Source: Xanthomonas sp. (GTDB lineage Bacteria; Pseudomonadota; Gammaproteobacteria; Xanthomonadales; Xanthomonadaceae). From it: a stretch of DNA of 64,000 bases. This document shows positions 35,947 through 44,544 of the stretch, piece by piece (positions within the stretch are counted from its first letter, which is position 1; the number at the start of each line of letters is the position of its first letter). A program made the translations under genes and the position numbers. The notes under the pieces are model-generated. The model worked only from the letters and a program-made list of their open reading frames with translations, was not told the DNA's origin and did not search any database. The stretch lies in contig JADFDQ010000007.1 in assembly GCA_018262705.1 (NCBI GenBank), forward strand, positions 79,230 to 143,229. The letters run 5' to 3'.

Positions 35947-36150
35947 AACGATGCGCTACGCGCTTGATTGTTTCACCCGTCTTCATGGCTGCGGCTTAGC
36001 CATGAGAACGATTCGCTACGCGCTTGATTGGTTCACCTGACTTTTTGCGGCTGCGGTTTGGCCAGAAAACGATTCGCAACGCGCTTGATCGGTTTGCCCG
36101 GTCTTTCGGCTGCGGCTTGGCCAGAGAACGGTTCTCTACGCGCTTGCTGG
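35947..36150. repeat. Four imperfect about 60-bp tandem repeats upstream of tRNA-Gln
   Basis: The motif AACG-N-TTCGCTACGCGCTTG (with changes) recurs at 35947, 36007, 36068 and 36127, spacing 60, 61 and 59 bp. Between copies, GGCTGCGGCTTGGCC-like segments can form small hairpins. There is no open frame of note. This block fills most of the 325-bp gap between rpsI and the tRNA. Confidence 0.85.
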
Positions 36151-36195
36151 GGGCATTCATCCTGCAAGCGCGTTTGGATTTACAATCAGCTCCAT

Positions 36196-36270
36196 AGCCC
36201 CGTCGCCAAGCGGTAAGGCACCTGACTCTGACTCAGGCATTCGGAGGTTCGAATCCTTCCGGGGCTGCCA
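36196..36270 (+). tRNA. tRNA-Gln (anticodon CTG)
   Basis: 75-nt cloverleaf with encoded CCA: acceptor AGCCCCG / CGGGGCT, D arm GCCAAGCGGTAAGGC, anticodon arm CCTGACTCTGACTCAGG with CTG in the loop, T loop GGTTCGAATCC, discriminator G. A TACAAT -10 box lies at 36181-36186. Confidence 0.96.
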
Positions 36271-36288
36271 CATTCGAAACGGTTTGAT

Positions 36289-36324
36289 CGAAACAACCCG
36301 CTGCACGGCGGGTTGTTTCGTTTC
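36289..36324 (+). terminator. tRNA-Gln terminator
   Basis: Perfect 13-bp stem CGAAACAACCCGC / GCGGGTTGTTTCG with a TGCACG loop, followed by TTTC. Confidence 0.85.
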
Positions 36325-36372
36325 GGGGCGGGCGCGGTGGGACAATGCGGGCCTGTTTCCGAGGAAACCGCA

Positions 36373-37122
36373 ATGTCTCCCGTTGCCGTGTTCGCGCCGT
36401 CGGCCATTCCCCTGTCCGCGCTGGACGCCACGCTGCGCGAGCGCGGCTACGCCGTGCTGGCGGCGGCCGATGTGGCCGCGCTGGCTGGCGTGGCGCTCAA
36501 GGATCTGATGTCGCTGGCGCCAAGCTGGGACGACCTGCCGCTCGACAACCACCTCAAGGATGGCGGGCGCTACCGCCGGCGCCGGCATTCCTGCTTCATT
36601 GCCGAAGGCGAGGAACTCGGACAGGTGCCGCACCGGATGCACTGGCAGCCGGTCGAATACAACGCGCTGCACGGAGGGATGGTGCGCTGGTTCGAGCCGG
36701 TCAATCGGGAAACGCTTGCAAAGCCCGCATGGCCGGCGCTGATCCTCGCGCTGGCGAAAGCCTGCTGGAAACAAGCCCCCGGCCCGCGCTGGCACGTCGA
36801 GGCCCACCAATTCCGGATCGACACCACCGATGGCGTCGGCCGGCCCACGCCGGAAGGCGCGCACCGCGACGGCGTGGATTTCGTCGCGGTTTTTCTGGTG
36901 GCGTGGCAAGGCATTTGCGGCGGCGAGACGCGGGTATTCGCTGCCGATCGCCGCGAAGGCGAGCGCTTCACCTTGTCCGAGCCGTGGTCATTGCTGTTGA
37001 TGGAGGATGCGCGGGTGATCCATGAATCGACCCCGATCCTGCCGCTGGATCCGCAGCAGCCCGGGCACCGCGATACGCTGGTGCTGACCTTTCGCGCGTC
37101 GGCGTTTCTCGGCGAGGATTGA
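36373..37122 (+). CDS. 2-oxoglutarate/Fe(II) dioxygenase family protein
   Basis: 249-residue protein of the 2OG-Fe dioxygenase group that includes bacterial free-amino-acid hydroxylases. The likely iron triad is HRDGVDFV (His and Asp) and VIHESTPI (distal His), with a following RDTLVLTFR that may bind 2-oxoglutarate. The start is preceded by GAGGAAA; the frame is open upstream across the tRNA terminator, which argues for this internal ATG. Monocistronic, upstream of fahA. Amino-acid hydroxylation is inference. Confidence 0.8.
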   Translation: MSPVAVFAPSAIPLSALDATLRERGYAVLAAADVAALAGVALKDLMSLAPSWDDLPLDNHLKDGGRYRRRRHSCFIAEGEELGQVPHRMHWQPVEYNALHGGMVRWFEPVNRETLAKPAWPALILALAKACWKQAPGPRWHVEAHQFRIDTTDGVGRPTPEGAHRDGVDFVAVFLVAWQGICGGETRVFAADRREGERFTLSEPWSLLLMEDARVIHESTPILPLDPQQPGHRDTLVLTFRASAFLGED

Positions 37123-37189
37123 TCGGGTCGCGTCGATCGAACGCGCACCGATACAATAGGCAGCTCACGAAACGGATGGCGGAAGCGCG

Positions 37190-38179
37190 ATGAAACTGGG
37201 TTCTCTCAAGGAAGGCGGCCGCGATGGCACGCTGATCGTGGTTTCGCGCGATCTTGCGAAGGCGGTGCGCGCCGATGGCATCGCGCCGACGTTGCAGCGC
37301 GCGCTGGAAGACTGGGACGCTGCCGCGCCGCGGCTGAACGCGCTGTACGAGGATCTGTGCGAAGGCCGGGCCGCCGGTGGGTTCGATCTCGACATGCACA
37401 TGCTGGCGGCGCCGCTGCCGCGCGCCTACGAATTCGTCGACGGCAGCGCCTATCTGCCGCACGTCGAGCGCGTGCGCCGCGCCCGCGGCGCCCAGGTGCC
37501 GGAAAGTTTTTACGTCGATCCGCTGATGTACCAGGCCACCAGCGCCGGCTTCCTCGGTCCGCGCGATCCGGTGCGGGTGGTCAGCGAGGATTACGGGATC
37601 GACCTGGAAGCCGAGGTGCTCGTCGTCACCGACGACGTGCCGATGGCGGTGACGCCCGAACAGGCGGCAGAACATATCCAGCTGATCGGACTGGTCAACG
37701 ACGTGTCCTTGCGCAATCTGATTCCGCCGGAACTCGCCAAGGGGTTCGGCTTCCTGCAATCCAAGCCGCGCAGCGCGCTCAGCCCGGTGTTCGTCACCCC
37801 CGACGAACTGGGCGAAGCGTGGCAGGGCAACAAGGTGCATCTGGCGATGCGCACCCACATCAACGACGCATGGTTCGGCGCGCCCGAGGCCGGCGTGGAC
37901 ATGCAGTTCGATTTCGCCCAGCTCATCGCGCACGCGGCCAAGACCCGCCCACTGTCGGCCGGGACGCTGGTCGGTTCCGGCACGGTGGCCAACGAAGACA
38001 CCACGCTGGGCGCGTCCTGCTTTGCCGAGCAGCGCACGGTGGAAACGCTGCGCGACGGCAAACCAAGCACGCCGTTCATGGCGTTTGGCGACCGGATTCG
38101 GATCGAAATGCTCGGTGTCGACGGTCAGAGCGTGTTCGGCGCGATCGAGCAGACCATGGAGCGCCAGCCGCGATCTTGA
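37190..38179 (+). CDS. fahA: Fumarylacetoacetase
   Basis: 329-residue hydrolase that splits fumarylacetoacetate to fumarate and acetoacetate, the last step of tyrosine breakdown. FAH-fold metal ligands are seen in YGIDLEAEVLVVTDD (Glu/Glu/Asp) with LVNDVSLRN and LSAGTLVGSGTVAN. It matches the shorter bacterial FAH type. maiA follows 76 bp downstream. The acetoacetate formed could be activated by the scoAB CoA-transferase at 44.8-46.3 kb. Confidence 0.93.
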   Translation: MKLGSLKEGGRDGTLIVVSRDLAKAVRADGIAPTLQRALEDWDAAAPRLNALYEDLCEGRAAGGFDLDMHMLAAPLPRAYEFVDGSAYLPHVERVRRARGAQVPESFYVDPLMYQATSAGFLGPRDPVRVVSEDYGIDLEAEVLVVTDDVPMAVTPEQAAEHIQLIGLVNDVSLRNLIPPELAKGFGFLQSKPRSALSPVFVTPDELGEAWQGNKVHLAMRTHINDAWFGAPEAGVDMQFDFAQLIAHAAKTRPLSAGTLVGSGTVANEDTTLGASCFAEQRTVETLRDGKPSTPFMAFGDRIRIEMLGVDGQSVFGAIEQTMERQPRS

Positions 38180-38255
38180 TCGCGGACGCGGATTGCGGTC
38201 ACACTGCGTCGACCAGCGGCATCGCCCGGATGCCGCATCCGGACGGGGGCGCGCG

Positions 38256-38912
38256 ATGGGCGACAAGCTGCAGCTGTATTCCTACTGGCGTTCGAGCGCG
38301 TCCTACCGCGTGCGCATCGGCCTGAATCTCAAGGGACTCGAATACGAGATCGCCCCGGTGCACCTGCTGCACGACGGCGGCCAGCAGCACGCGGAAGGCT
38401 ATCGCGAGCTCAACCCGCAGGAGCTGGTTCCGACCCTGCTGCACGGCCAGCGCCGGCTCTGGCAGTCGCTGTCGATCCTGGAATACCTCGACGAGGTGTG
38501 GCCGGATCGACCGCTGCTGCCGGCCACGGCGCGCGAACGCCAGCGCGCGCGGGCGCTGAGTCTGCTGATCGCCTGCGATATCCATCCGCTCAACAACCTG
38601 CGCGTGCTGCAGTATTTCGAACAGCAGTGGAACGTCGCGCAGCCGCAGCGCGAGAACTGGATGCGGCACTGGATCGAATCCGGATTCCGCGTTCTCGAAT
38701 CGCAGCTGGCCGACCACCCTTCGACCGGCTATTACTGCGATGGCGACACGCCGGGACTTTCCGACTGCTGCCTGATCCCGCAGGTCTACAACGCGCGCCG
38801 CTGCGGAATCGACATGACCGGCTATCCCGCGATCTCGCGGATCGAGGCCGAGTGTCTGGCGCTGCCCGAGTTCGACGCAGCGCGCCCGGAAAACCAGCCG
38901 GACGCGCCCTGA
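38256..38912 (+). CDS. maiA: Maleylacetoacetate isomerase (zeta-class glutathione transferase)
   Basis: 218-residue GST-fold enzyme that isomerises maleylacetoacetate to fumarylacetoacetate using glutathione. The zeta motif appears as YWRSSASYRVRIGLNLKG (the usual Cys of SSCxxR is Ala here), followed by NPQELVPTL, QSLSILEYLDE and ACDIHPLNNLRVLQ. The C-terminal domain has SDCCLIPQVYNARR. The frame is open upstream inside fahA; homology begins at this ATG. Confidence 0.93.
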   Translation: MGDKLQLYSYWRSSASYRVRIGLNLKGLEYEIAPVHLLHDGGQQHAEGYRELNPQELVPTLLHGQRRLWQSLSILEYLDEVWPDRPLLPATARERQRARALSLLIACDIHPLNNLRVLQYFEQQWNVAQPQRENWMRHWIESGFRVLESQLADHPSTGYYCDGDTPGLSDCCLIPQVYNARRCGIDMTGYPAISRIEAECLALPEFDAARPENQPDAP

Positions 38913-38931
38913 TCGCGCGGCAAACGATGGC

Positions 38932-40041
38932 TCAGGCGTTGGCGCTGAACACGTCCGCGTAGGGATCGTGTTCGCCGCTGGCGCCTTCCGACAGGCGGAA
39001 CTTGAGCGCCAGACCGTCGCGCGAGTCGGCCGCCTTGAGCGCCTCTTCCATGTCGACCCGTCCTTCCTTGTAGAGGCGGAACAGGCACTGGTCGAAGCTG
39101 TGCATGCCGTCCTGCAGCGATTCTTCCATCGCCTGCTTGATCTTGTGCACCTCGCCGCGGCGCATCAGGTCGCGGATCATCGGGGTGTTGATCAGCACCT
39201 CGGTCGCCGGCATGCGGCGACCGTCCAGACCGACCACGAGGCGCTGGCTGATCACCGCCTTCAGGTTCAGCGCGAGATTCATCAGCACGTTTTTGTGCGC
39301 GCCTTCGGGGAAGAAGTTGAGGATGCGTTCGATGGTCTGGTCGGCGTTGTTGGAGTGCAGTGTCGCCAGACAGATGTGGCCGGTTTCGGCGAAGGCGATC
39401 GCCGCTTCCATGGTCGCCTCGTCGCGGATCTCGCCGATCAGGATCACATCGGGCGCTTCGCGCATCGCGTTCTTCAGCGCGGCGTGGAAGCTGTGGGTGT
39501 CGAGCCCGACCTCGCGCTGGTTGACCACCGACTTCTTGTGTCGGTGCAGGTATTCGATCGGATCTTCGATGGTGAGGATGTGGCCGGTGCTGGTCGTGTT
39601 GCGGTGATCGATCATCGAGGCCAGCGTGGTCGACTTGCCCGAGCCGGTGGAGCCGACAATCAGCACCAGCCCGCGCGGCGCCATGATGATGTCCTTCAAC
39701 ACCGTCGGCAGCTGCAGATCCTCGATGCTGGGGATATCGCTGCGGATCGCGCGGATCACCAGACCCACCTCGCCGCGCTGCTGGAAGATGTTGACGCGGA
39801 AGCGGCCGCTGCCCGGCACCGAGATCGCCATGTTCAACTCTTTCTCGCGCTCGAACTCGGAGATTTGCGCCTCGTCCATCATCGAGTAGGCGATCGCCTT
39901 GCACTCGCCGGGCACCAGCGGCGACTCGGTCATCGGCACCAGTTCGCCTTCGAACTTGATGTTCACCGGCGAGCCGGTGGACAGAAACATGTCCGACGCG
40001 TTGCGATCCGACATGGTTTTGAAAAAGGGGCCGATATCCAT
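38932..40041 (-). CDS. pilU: Type IV pilus retraction ATPase PilU
   Basis: 369-residue hexameric secretion ATPase of the PilT/PilU family, cytoplasmic, powering pilus retraction for twitching motility. Walker A GSTGSGKSTTLASM, Asp box EDPIEYLHRHKKSVVNQREVGLDT, Walker B VILIGEIRDEATMEAAI and His box GHICLATLHSNNADQT are intact. The N-terminus MDIGPFFKTMSDRNASDMFLS and the acidic C-terminal tail distinguish PilU from PilT. GGGAGA precedes the ATG. pilT is not in the window. Confidence 0.94.
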   Translation of the reverse strand: MDIGPFFKTMSDRNASDMFLSTGSPVNIKFEGELVPMTESPLVPGECKAIAYSMMDEAQISEFEREKELNMAISVPGSGRFRVNIFQQRGEVGLVIRAIRSDIPSIEDLQLPTVLKDIIMAPRGLVLIVGSTGSGKSTTLASMIDHRNTTSTGHILTIEDPIEYLHRHKKSVVNQREVGLDTHSFHAALKNAMREAPDVILIGEIRDEATMEAAIAFAETGHICLATLHSNNADQTIERILNFFPEGAHKNVLMNLALNLKAVISQRLVVGLDGRRMPATEVLINTPMIRDLMRRGEVHKIKQAMEESLQDGMHSFDQCLFRLYKEGRVDMEEALKAADSRDGLALKFRLSEGASGEHDPYADVFSANA

Positions 40042-40129
40042 GCTGTCTCCCTTGGCCGCGGCTGCATCGTTGCATCGCCGGCGGCGGCTTCCCACAATGG
40101 ACGCTGGCCCATCCGACCGGCGACCTCCC

Positions 40130-41392
40130 ATGCATCCAAGCTTCGCACAAATTCGCCGCAGTCTGCAGGCCCTGCCGGTTGCGGGGGTGCTGATGATTGT
40201 CGGCTGCGCGACGCTGCCGCCGCCGACCGCCGAGCTGGATGCCGCGCGACAGGCGGTGGCGGGCGCCGAAGCGGCCGACGCCGATCAGTATGCGCCCACG
40301 GCGCTGGATTCGGCGCGGCGCGAGCTGCAGGCGGCGCAGGCCGCAATGGAGCGCAAGCGAAGCAGCGACGCGCGCGCGCTGGCGCTGGCGGCAGCGACCG
40401 ACGGCGATCTGGCGCGGGTGCGCAGCCGCGCGCAGACCACGCGGGCCGCGCTGCTGCAGCTGCAGGCCGAGGTCGATCGTCTGCGCAGCCAGCTGCGGAT
40501 GGACGGCGTGCCTGTGGCGCTGGATCCGCTGGACGCGCCGCCGGCGACCGGCGCGCCGGCGCAACGGCTGCAGATGCTGGACGCCGATCCGCAGCTCGGC
40601 GCGCTGGCCCAATACGAGCGCCTGCAGGCGCGGCAGGCTGTTGCCGCGCAGGTCAGCGCCAGCCGCAGCGCCCAGCAGGCCGCAGCGCAGCGGGCCGAGC
40701 AGCGCGTTGCCATTGCCGAACAGGCGGCGCGAATCGAAGCCGCGCGTCGGCTGGTGGATCAGCTGGAGCGCGAACGCAGCGATCTGCGGGTCGAAGCCAG
40801 CCGCCGTGACGCCGAGCGCGCCCGCGCCGAGGCCGAGCAGCTGCGCCTGCAGGCGCAATTGCAGGCCGAGGAAGCGCAGCGGTTGCAGGAGCGCACCCAA
40901 CAGGCCGAGGCGGCGCTGGATGGCGCGGTGGCGACCCAGCAGGGCAAAGTCGAGGCGGCGCGCGCGCGCGAAGCGCAGCTGGCGCGCAAGGAGGCCGAAC
41001 TGACGGCTGGAGCGTCATTGCCGCCGCAGCGTAGTGACGTGCGCGGCGATGTGTTCACGCTGGCCGGCAGTGCCTTTGCCAGCGGGCAGGCCGAGCTGAC
41101 GCCGGAAGCGGCTGCCAGCATTCGCGCGCTGGGGATTTACCTTGCGGCGATTCCGGGCGGCGCGATCCAGGTCGTGGGTCACACCGACAGTCAAGGCGCG
41201 GCAGCCGCCAACCAGAGCCTGTCCGAACGTCGCGCCCAGCAGGTGCGGGCCACACTGGTTGCGGCCGGCGTCGAGCGCAGTCGGGTCAGCTCCAGCGGCG
41301 TCGGCGCGGCCCGGCCGGTGGCGGACAACGCGACCGCGGCCGGGCGGGCGAAGAACCGCCGGGTCGAAATCGTTGTTTCTTCAACAAATTGA
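40130..41392 (+). CDS. OmpA-family lipoprotein with long coiled coil
   Basis: 420-residue protein with a lipobox (IVGC, Cys24), a DUF4398-like helical region (about 30-110), then a long Ala/Arg/Gln/Glu-rich coiled coil to about residue 300, and a C-terminal OmpA domain binding peptidoglycan (FASGQAELTPEAAASIRALG, IQVVGHTDSQGAAAANQSLSERRAQQVRATL, NRRVEIVV). It probably tethers the outer membrane to the wall. The alternative ATG at 40097 is in frame but lies in a likely promoter. Divergent from pilU. Confidence 0.88.
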   Translation: MHPSFAQIRRSLQALPVAGVLMIVGCATLPPPTAELDAARQAVAGAEAADADQYAPTALDSARRELQAAQAAMERKRSSDARALALAAATDGDLARVRSRAQTTRAALLQLQAEVDRLRSQLRMDGVPVALDPLDAPPATGAPAQRLQMLDADPQLGALAQYERLQARQAVAAQVSASRSAQQAAAQRAEQRVAIAEQAARIEAARRLVDQLERERSDLRVEASRRDAERARAEAEQLRLQAQLQAEEAQRLQERTQQAEAALDGAVATQQGKVEAARAREAQLARKEAELTAGASLPPQRSDVRGDVFTLAGSAFASGQAELTPEAAASIRALGIYLAAIPGGAIQVVGHTDSQGAAAANQSLSERRAQQVRATLVAAGVERSRVSSSGVGAARPVADNATAAGRAKNRRVEIVVSSTN

Positions 41393-41484
41393 TTTTGCAG
41401 AAGATATTCGTGATTTATTTCCTCTTGCCGAATTGTTCAGGAAAGGGGCTTGCAGCCTGCTGCCGGTCGGCGTAGGGTCGAATA

Positions 41485-41674
41485 CCCAGATGGTTCGATA
41501 GTTCCAGCATCCATCTGGCCGGAGACCGGCCGATGCGTGACCCGTTCGATAACCCGGAGGTTGCACCCGCACCCTGGAAGTGCGGGGGACGCCGGGTGGT
41601 GATGAACGACGATCCCCGTTTCCTTGTACAGAAAGGCGCCTCGCCCGTTGTTGTGGCGGGGCGTTTTCATTTTT
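41485..41674 (+). ncRNA. Candidate structured small RNA with intrinsic terminator
   Basis: Within the 423-bp gap 41393-41815: a possible promoter TTGCAG-N17-TAGGGT (41450-41478), hairpins with GGCCGG/CCGGCC and CCCGCAC/GTGCGGG, the latter inside an ACCCGG/CCGGGT stem, and a strong terminator CGCCTCGCC / GGCGGGGCG followed by TTTTCATTTTT (41637-41674). Several GGA triplets sit in or near loops (CCGGAGA, CCTGGAA, CCGGAGG), as in CsrA/RsmA-binding RNAs. It could instead be an attenuated leader of the YdcH gene. Exact ends are estimates. Confidence 0.5.
41637..41674 (+). terminator. Rho-independent terminator of the candidate sRNA
   Basis: 9-bp stem with one G-T pair, 9-base loop CGTTGTTGT and TTTTCATTTTT tail; the clearest terminator in this part of the window, with no protein gene directly upstream. 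Confidence 0.85.
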
Positions 41675-41815
41675 GGCCCCGGTCTGGAGCCGGGGCGCTC
41701 GCTTCGGGCCCGATTGCCATCGGGCCGTTTGTCGTGCCGGCAGCCGCAGCTGCCGTTTCCCACGCAATGCCCGCCCATCCGGGCGCGCGTTGCATCGTTG
41801 AGTCAGGAGGTCTCC

Positions 41816-42031
41816 ATGTTTGAAGGGCAATCGCAGGAAGAGATCGAAGCGCTGATGAAGGCCAACACCGAGTTCCGCCAGCTGTATTTCCGCCATCGTG
41901 AACTGGATCAGCAGGTCAACGATGCGGAACTGGGTGTGTTGCCGGTGGATGATGTGCGCTTGGGCCAGATGAAGCGCGAGAAGCTGCAGGCCAAGCAGCG
42001 CCTGCTTGAGATGTACGAACGCGCGAACTGA
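41816..42031 (+). CDS. YdcH-family (DUF465) small protein
   Basis: 71-residue, mostly helical, charged protein: FRQLYFRHRELDQQVNDAELG then LGQMKREKLQAKQRLLEMYE, matching the DUF465/YdcH hairpin. AGGAGG lies six bases before the ATG. Function unknown; it may be reached by read-through of the upstream terminator. Confidence 0.85.
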   Translation: MFEGQSQEEIEALMKANTEFRQLYFRHRELDQQVNDAELGVLPVDDVRLGQMKREKLQAKQRLLEMYERAN

Positions 42032-42154
42032 CGGCGTTTCCGGCCCGGGCTTGCAGATCCGGGCCGGGTGCCGACGCTCCCGACGCGGCGAGGTTGCATT
42101 GCACGCGCATGCTAGGCTGTGCGCGGCTGCGGATGGTCGATGGCGAGGCTGCGG

Positions 42155-42586
42155 ATGAGCGAGCAACGGGGGGCGCCTGCAACGGGCAGGCCGACACACG
42201 GCGATCTGCGTGATCTGATCCGGCGCCCGTTCGCGCAGCGCGACACGGTGACGGTGGCGCCCGATGAAACCTTGAGCAGCGCCTGGCAGTTGATGCGGCG
42301 CGAGGGCATCTCGCAGTTGCCGGTGATGGAGGGCGAGCGCATTGTCGGCATTCTCGACGAATCCGATGTGCTGCTGCACGTCTATGGCGACGAAGCGCGT
42401 TTCAACGATCCCGCACGCGCGGCCATGGTGCAGCGGCTCGACAAGGTGGAGCTGCGGGCGCCGATCGAAGCCCTGCTGCCGGTGTTCGACCGCGGCCATG
42501 TCGCCATCGTGATGGATGGCGATAACTTCCTCGGCCTGATCACCCGGATCGACCTGCTCGACTACCTGCGCGCGAAGGTCGGCTGA
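42155..42586 (+). CDS. Stand-alone CBS-pair protein
   Basis: 143 residues consisting of two CBS motifs: VTVAPDETLSSAWQLMRREGISQLPVMEGERIVGILDESDVLLHV and DKVELRAPIEALLPVFDRGHVAIVMDGDNFLGLITRIDLLDYL. It most resembles the C-terminal regulatory half of proteobacterial cystathionine beta-synthase (DLRDLI ... ITRIDL), but no catalytic domain is encoded here. CBS pairs bind adenosyl ligands. The start could also be ATG 42140. Confidence 0.8.
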   Translation: MSEQRGAPATGRPTHGDLRDLIRRPFAQRDTVTVAPDETLSSAWQLMRREGISQLPVMEGERIVGILDESDVLLHVYGDEARFNDPARAAMVQRLDKVELRAPIEALLPVFDRGHVAIVMDGDNFLGLITRIDLLDYLRAKVG

Positions 42587-42628
42587 TTCATTTGCTGTCG
42601 CTTTGCTGCGTGGCGCAAGGATTAAAGC

Positions 42629-42737
42629 CGTCATCCCCGTGCAGGCGGGCAGCCTTTCACAGACGAATGTCCGTGTATCCATGGCCGTTGGCGGGTTGAA
42701 ATCCAAAGGTCATAGGTTCTCGCGCTCGCGGGAACGA
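42629..42737. repeat. Degraded copy of the CGTCATTCCC palindromic repeat
   Basis: CGTCATCCCCGTGCAGGCGG at the left and CGCGCTCGCGGGAACGAC at the right, with GTGTATCCATGG between, resemble the element inside the MmeI-like gene in outline but have diverged. It fills the gap between the CBS gene and etfA; a GGGGCGAACGCCCC hairpin follows at about 42762. Confidence 0.6.
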
Positions 42738-42782
42738 CTAATGACTCTTGGTGAAGGGTCAGGGGCGAACGCCCCGCGCAAT

Positions 42783-43724
42783 TCAGCCCAGCGCTTTTTC
42801 CAGCTCCGGCAAGATCTGGAACAGGTCGCCGACCAATCCGAAATCGGCGATCTCGAAGATCGGCGCGTCGCCGTCCTTGTTGATCGCGACGATGGTGCCG
42901 GCGTCCTTGATGCCGGTCAGGTGCTGGATCGCGCCGGAAATGCCGACCGCGATGTACAGATCCGGGGCGATGATCTTGCCGGTCTGGCCGACCTGAAGGT
43001 CGCTGGGCACGTAGCCGGCATCGACCGCCGCGCGCGAAGCGCCGACCGCCGCGCCGAGCTTGTCGGCGAGCTGGTAGATGATCCTGAAGTTGTCCTCGGA
43101 GCCGACGCCGCGACCGCCGGAGACCACCTTGCGCGCCGACTGCAGGTCGGGGCGGTCGGAGCTGGCGCCGGCCAGTGCGATGAAACGGGTGTGGCCCGGC
43201 GGCTCGACCGCAACGCTGGCCGCTTCGACCGCGGCATTGCCGCCGCCCGCCGCTTCCGGCCACGACGCGGTGCGCACGGTGGCCACGACCGTCGTGCCGG
43301 TGGGCATTTCGACGGTGACGATGGCGTTGCCGGCATAGATCGGACGCTTGAAGCTGTGGCTGCCTTCGACCGTCATCAGATCGGACACTTGATCGACGCC
43401 GAGCAGCGCGGCCACGCACGGCATCAAGTCCTTGCCGTAGGTGGTGGAAGGACCGAACACGTGGCTGTAGCCGGCGGCCAGCGCGGCGATCTGCGGCGCC
43501 TGCACCTGGGCGATCGCGTGGGCGTTGGCCGGATCGGCCAGGGTGAGCACCTTGCGCACGCCGGCGATCTGCGCGGCTTGCGCGGCGACGGCCGCTGGAT
43601 CGGCGGCCAGCACCGCGATGTCGATCGCCGCGGGCGCGAGCGCGGCGGCGGCGGACACGCAGCGCGCGGTGGACGCGTTGAGCTTGCCATTCAGATGTTC
43701 GGCAATGATCAGAACGGTGGACAT
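42783..43724 (-). CDS. etfA: Electron transfer flavoprotein, alpha subunit
   Basis: 313-residue FAD-binding subunit that passes electrons from acyl-CoA and other dehydrogenases to ETF-ubiquinone oxidoreductase. The C-terminal FAD signature is intact: [90 protein letters not shown]. It lies downstream of etfB with a 73-bp gap holding a dispersed repeat. Confidence 0.96.
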   Translation of the reverse strand: MSTVLIIAEHLNGKLNASTARCVSAAAALAPAAIDIAVLAADPAAVAAQAAQIAGVRKVLTLADPANAHAIAQVQAPQIAALAAGYSHVFGPSTTYGKDLMPCVAALLGVDQVSDLMTVEGSHSFKRPIYAGNAIVTVEMPTGTTVVATVRTASWPEAAGGGNAAVEAASVAVEPPGHTRFIALAGASSDRPDLQSARKVVSGGRGVGSEDNFRIIYQLADKLGAAVGASRAAVDAGYVPSDLQVGQTGKIIAPDLYIAVGISGAIQHLTGIKDAGTIVAINKDGDAPIFEIADFGLVGDLFQILPELEKALG

Positions 43725-43745
43725 GAAGCAGTTCCTCGACTCTCT

Positions 43746-43770
43746 GTAGTAGCGCACCGCAGGGGCGCGA
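43746..43770. repeat. Dispersed repeat between etfB and etfA
   Basis: GTAGTAGCGCACCGCAGGGG then CGCGA, one mismatch from the copies at 12832 and 19803. It lies within an operon, so its hairpin potential could affect the etfB:etfA ratio. Confidence 0.8.
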
Positions 43771-43797
43771 TGCGTTGCGTGGACAGACCCTGCCGAC

Positions 43798-44544
43798 TCA
43801 GACCAGACCCTTGGCCTTGAGCGCGGCGACCAGTTCGGCCGCGTCCTTGACCATCACGCCGCGGCTGCGGCCGGCGGGCGGCGCGTGGTGGGTGATGGTC
43901 GGCGCCGGGCCGGTTTCGATGCCCAGTTCGGCCAGCGCAATGGTCTGCAGCGGCTTGCTCTTGGCCTTCATGATGTCGGGCAGTTTGATGAAGCGCGGCT
44001 CGTTCAGGCGCAGGTCGGCGGTGACCACCGCCGGCAGATCGACTTCCAGCGTTTCGAGGCCGGCATCGACCTCGCGCACCACGGTGGCCTTGCCGCCTTC
44101 GACCGTCAACTGGCTGGCGAAGGTGGCCTGTGGGCGGCCCCACAGCGTGGCCAACATCTGTCCGGTCTGGTTGGCGTCGTCGTCGATCGCCTGCTTGCCC
44201 AGCAACACCAGATCGGGCTGTTCGCGTTCGACCAGCTTGTGCAGGGCGCGAGCGGCGGCCAGTGGCGACAGCGGCTGCTCGGAAACGACGTGGATGGCGC
44301 GGTTGGCGCCCATCGCAAGGCCATTGCGCAGGTGCGGCTGGGCGTCGGCCGGGGCAATCGTTGCGACCACCACCTCGGTGGCAATGCCTTTGTCGCGCAG
44401 CCGCAGCGCCTCTTCGAGGGCGATGTCGTCGAACGGATTGGGCGACAGTTTGACGCCGTCGGTGACCACGCCGGAGCCGTCCGGCTTGACCTGGATGCGG
44501 ACGTTGAAGTCCACCACGCGCTTGTATCCGACGAGGATCTTCAT
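43798..44544 (-). CDS. etfB: Electron transfer flavoprotein, beta subunit
   Basis: 248-residue AMP-binding partner of EtfA. Signatures: MKILVGYKRVVDFNVRIQVK, LSPNPFDDIALEEALRLRD, and the ETF-beta motif VEVDLPAVVTADLRLNEPRFIKLPDIMKAKSKPL. First gene of the etfBA pair; the starting ATG is the family start. Confidence 0.96.
   Translation of the reverse strand: MKILVGYKRVVDFNVRIQVKPDGSGVVTDGVKLSPNPFDDIALEEALRLRDKGIATEVVVATIAPADAQPHLRNGLAMGANRAIHVVSEQPLSPLAAARALHKLVEREQPDLVLLGKQAIDDDANQTGQMLATLWGRPQATFASQLTVEGGKATVVREVDAGLETLEVDLPAVVTADLRLNEPRFIKLPDIMKAKSKPLQTIALAELGIETGPAPTITHHAPPAGRSRGVMVKDAAELVAALKAKGLV

Noticed and set aside
35947..36150. CRISPR array upstream of tRNA-Gln
   Set aside because: Repeats are imperfect over the entire unit and there are no separate spacers or cas genes.
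38822..40900. 692-codon minus-strand frame overlapping pilU and the OmpA lipoprotein gene
   Set aside because: Shadow frame in GC-rich DNA; pilU in the neighbouring frame has all catalytic motifs.
41485..41674. 6S RNA, SRP RNA or a known riboswitch
   Set aside because: Length is similar to 6S RNA, but the closed terminal stem and central bubble are missing; the [17 protein letters not shown] signature is absent; no aptamer motif is recognised.
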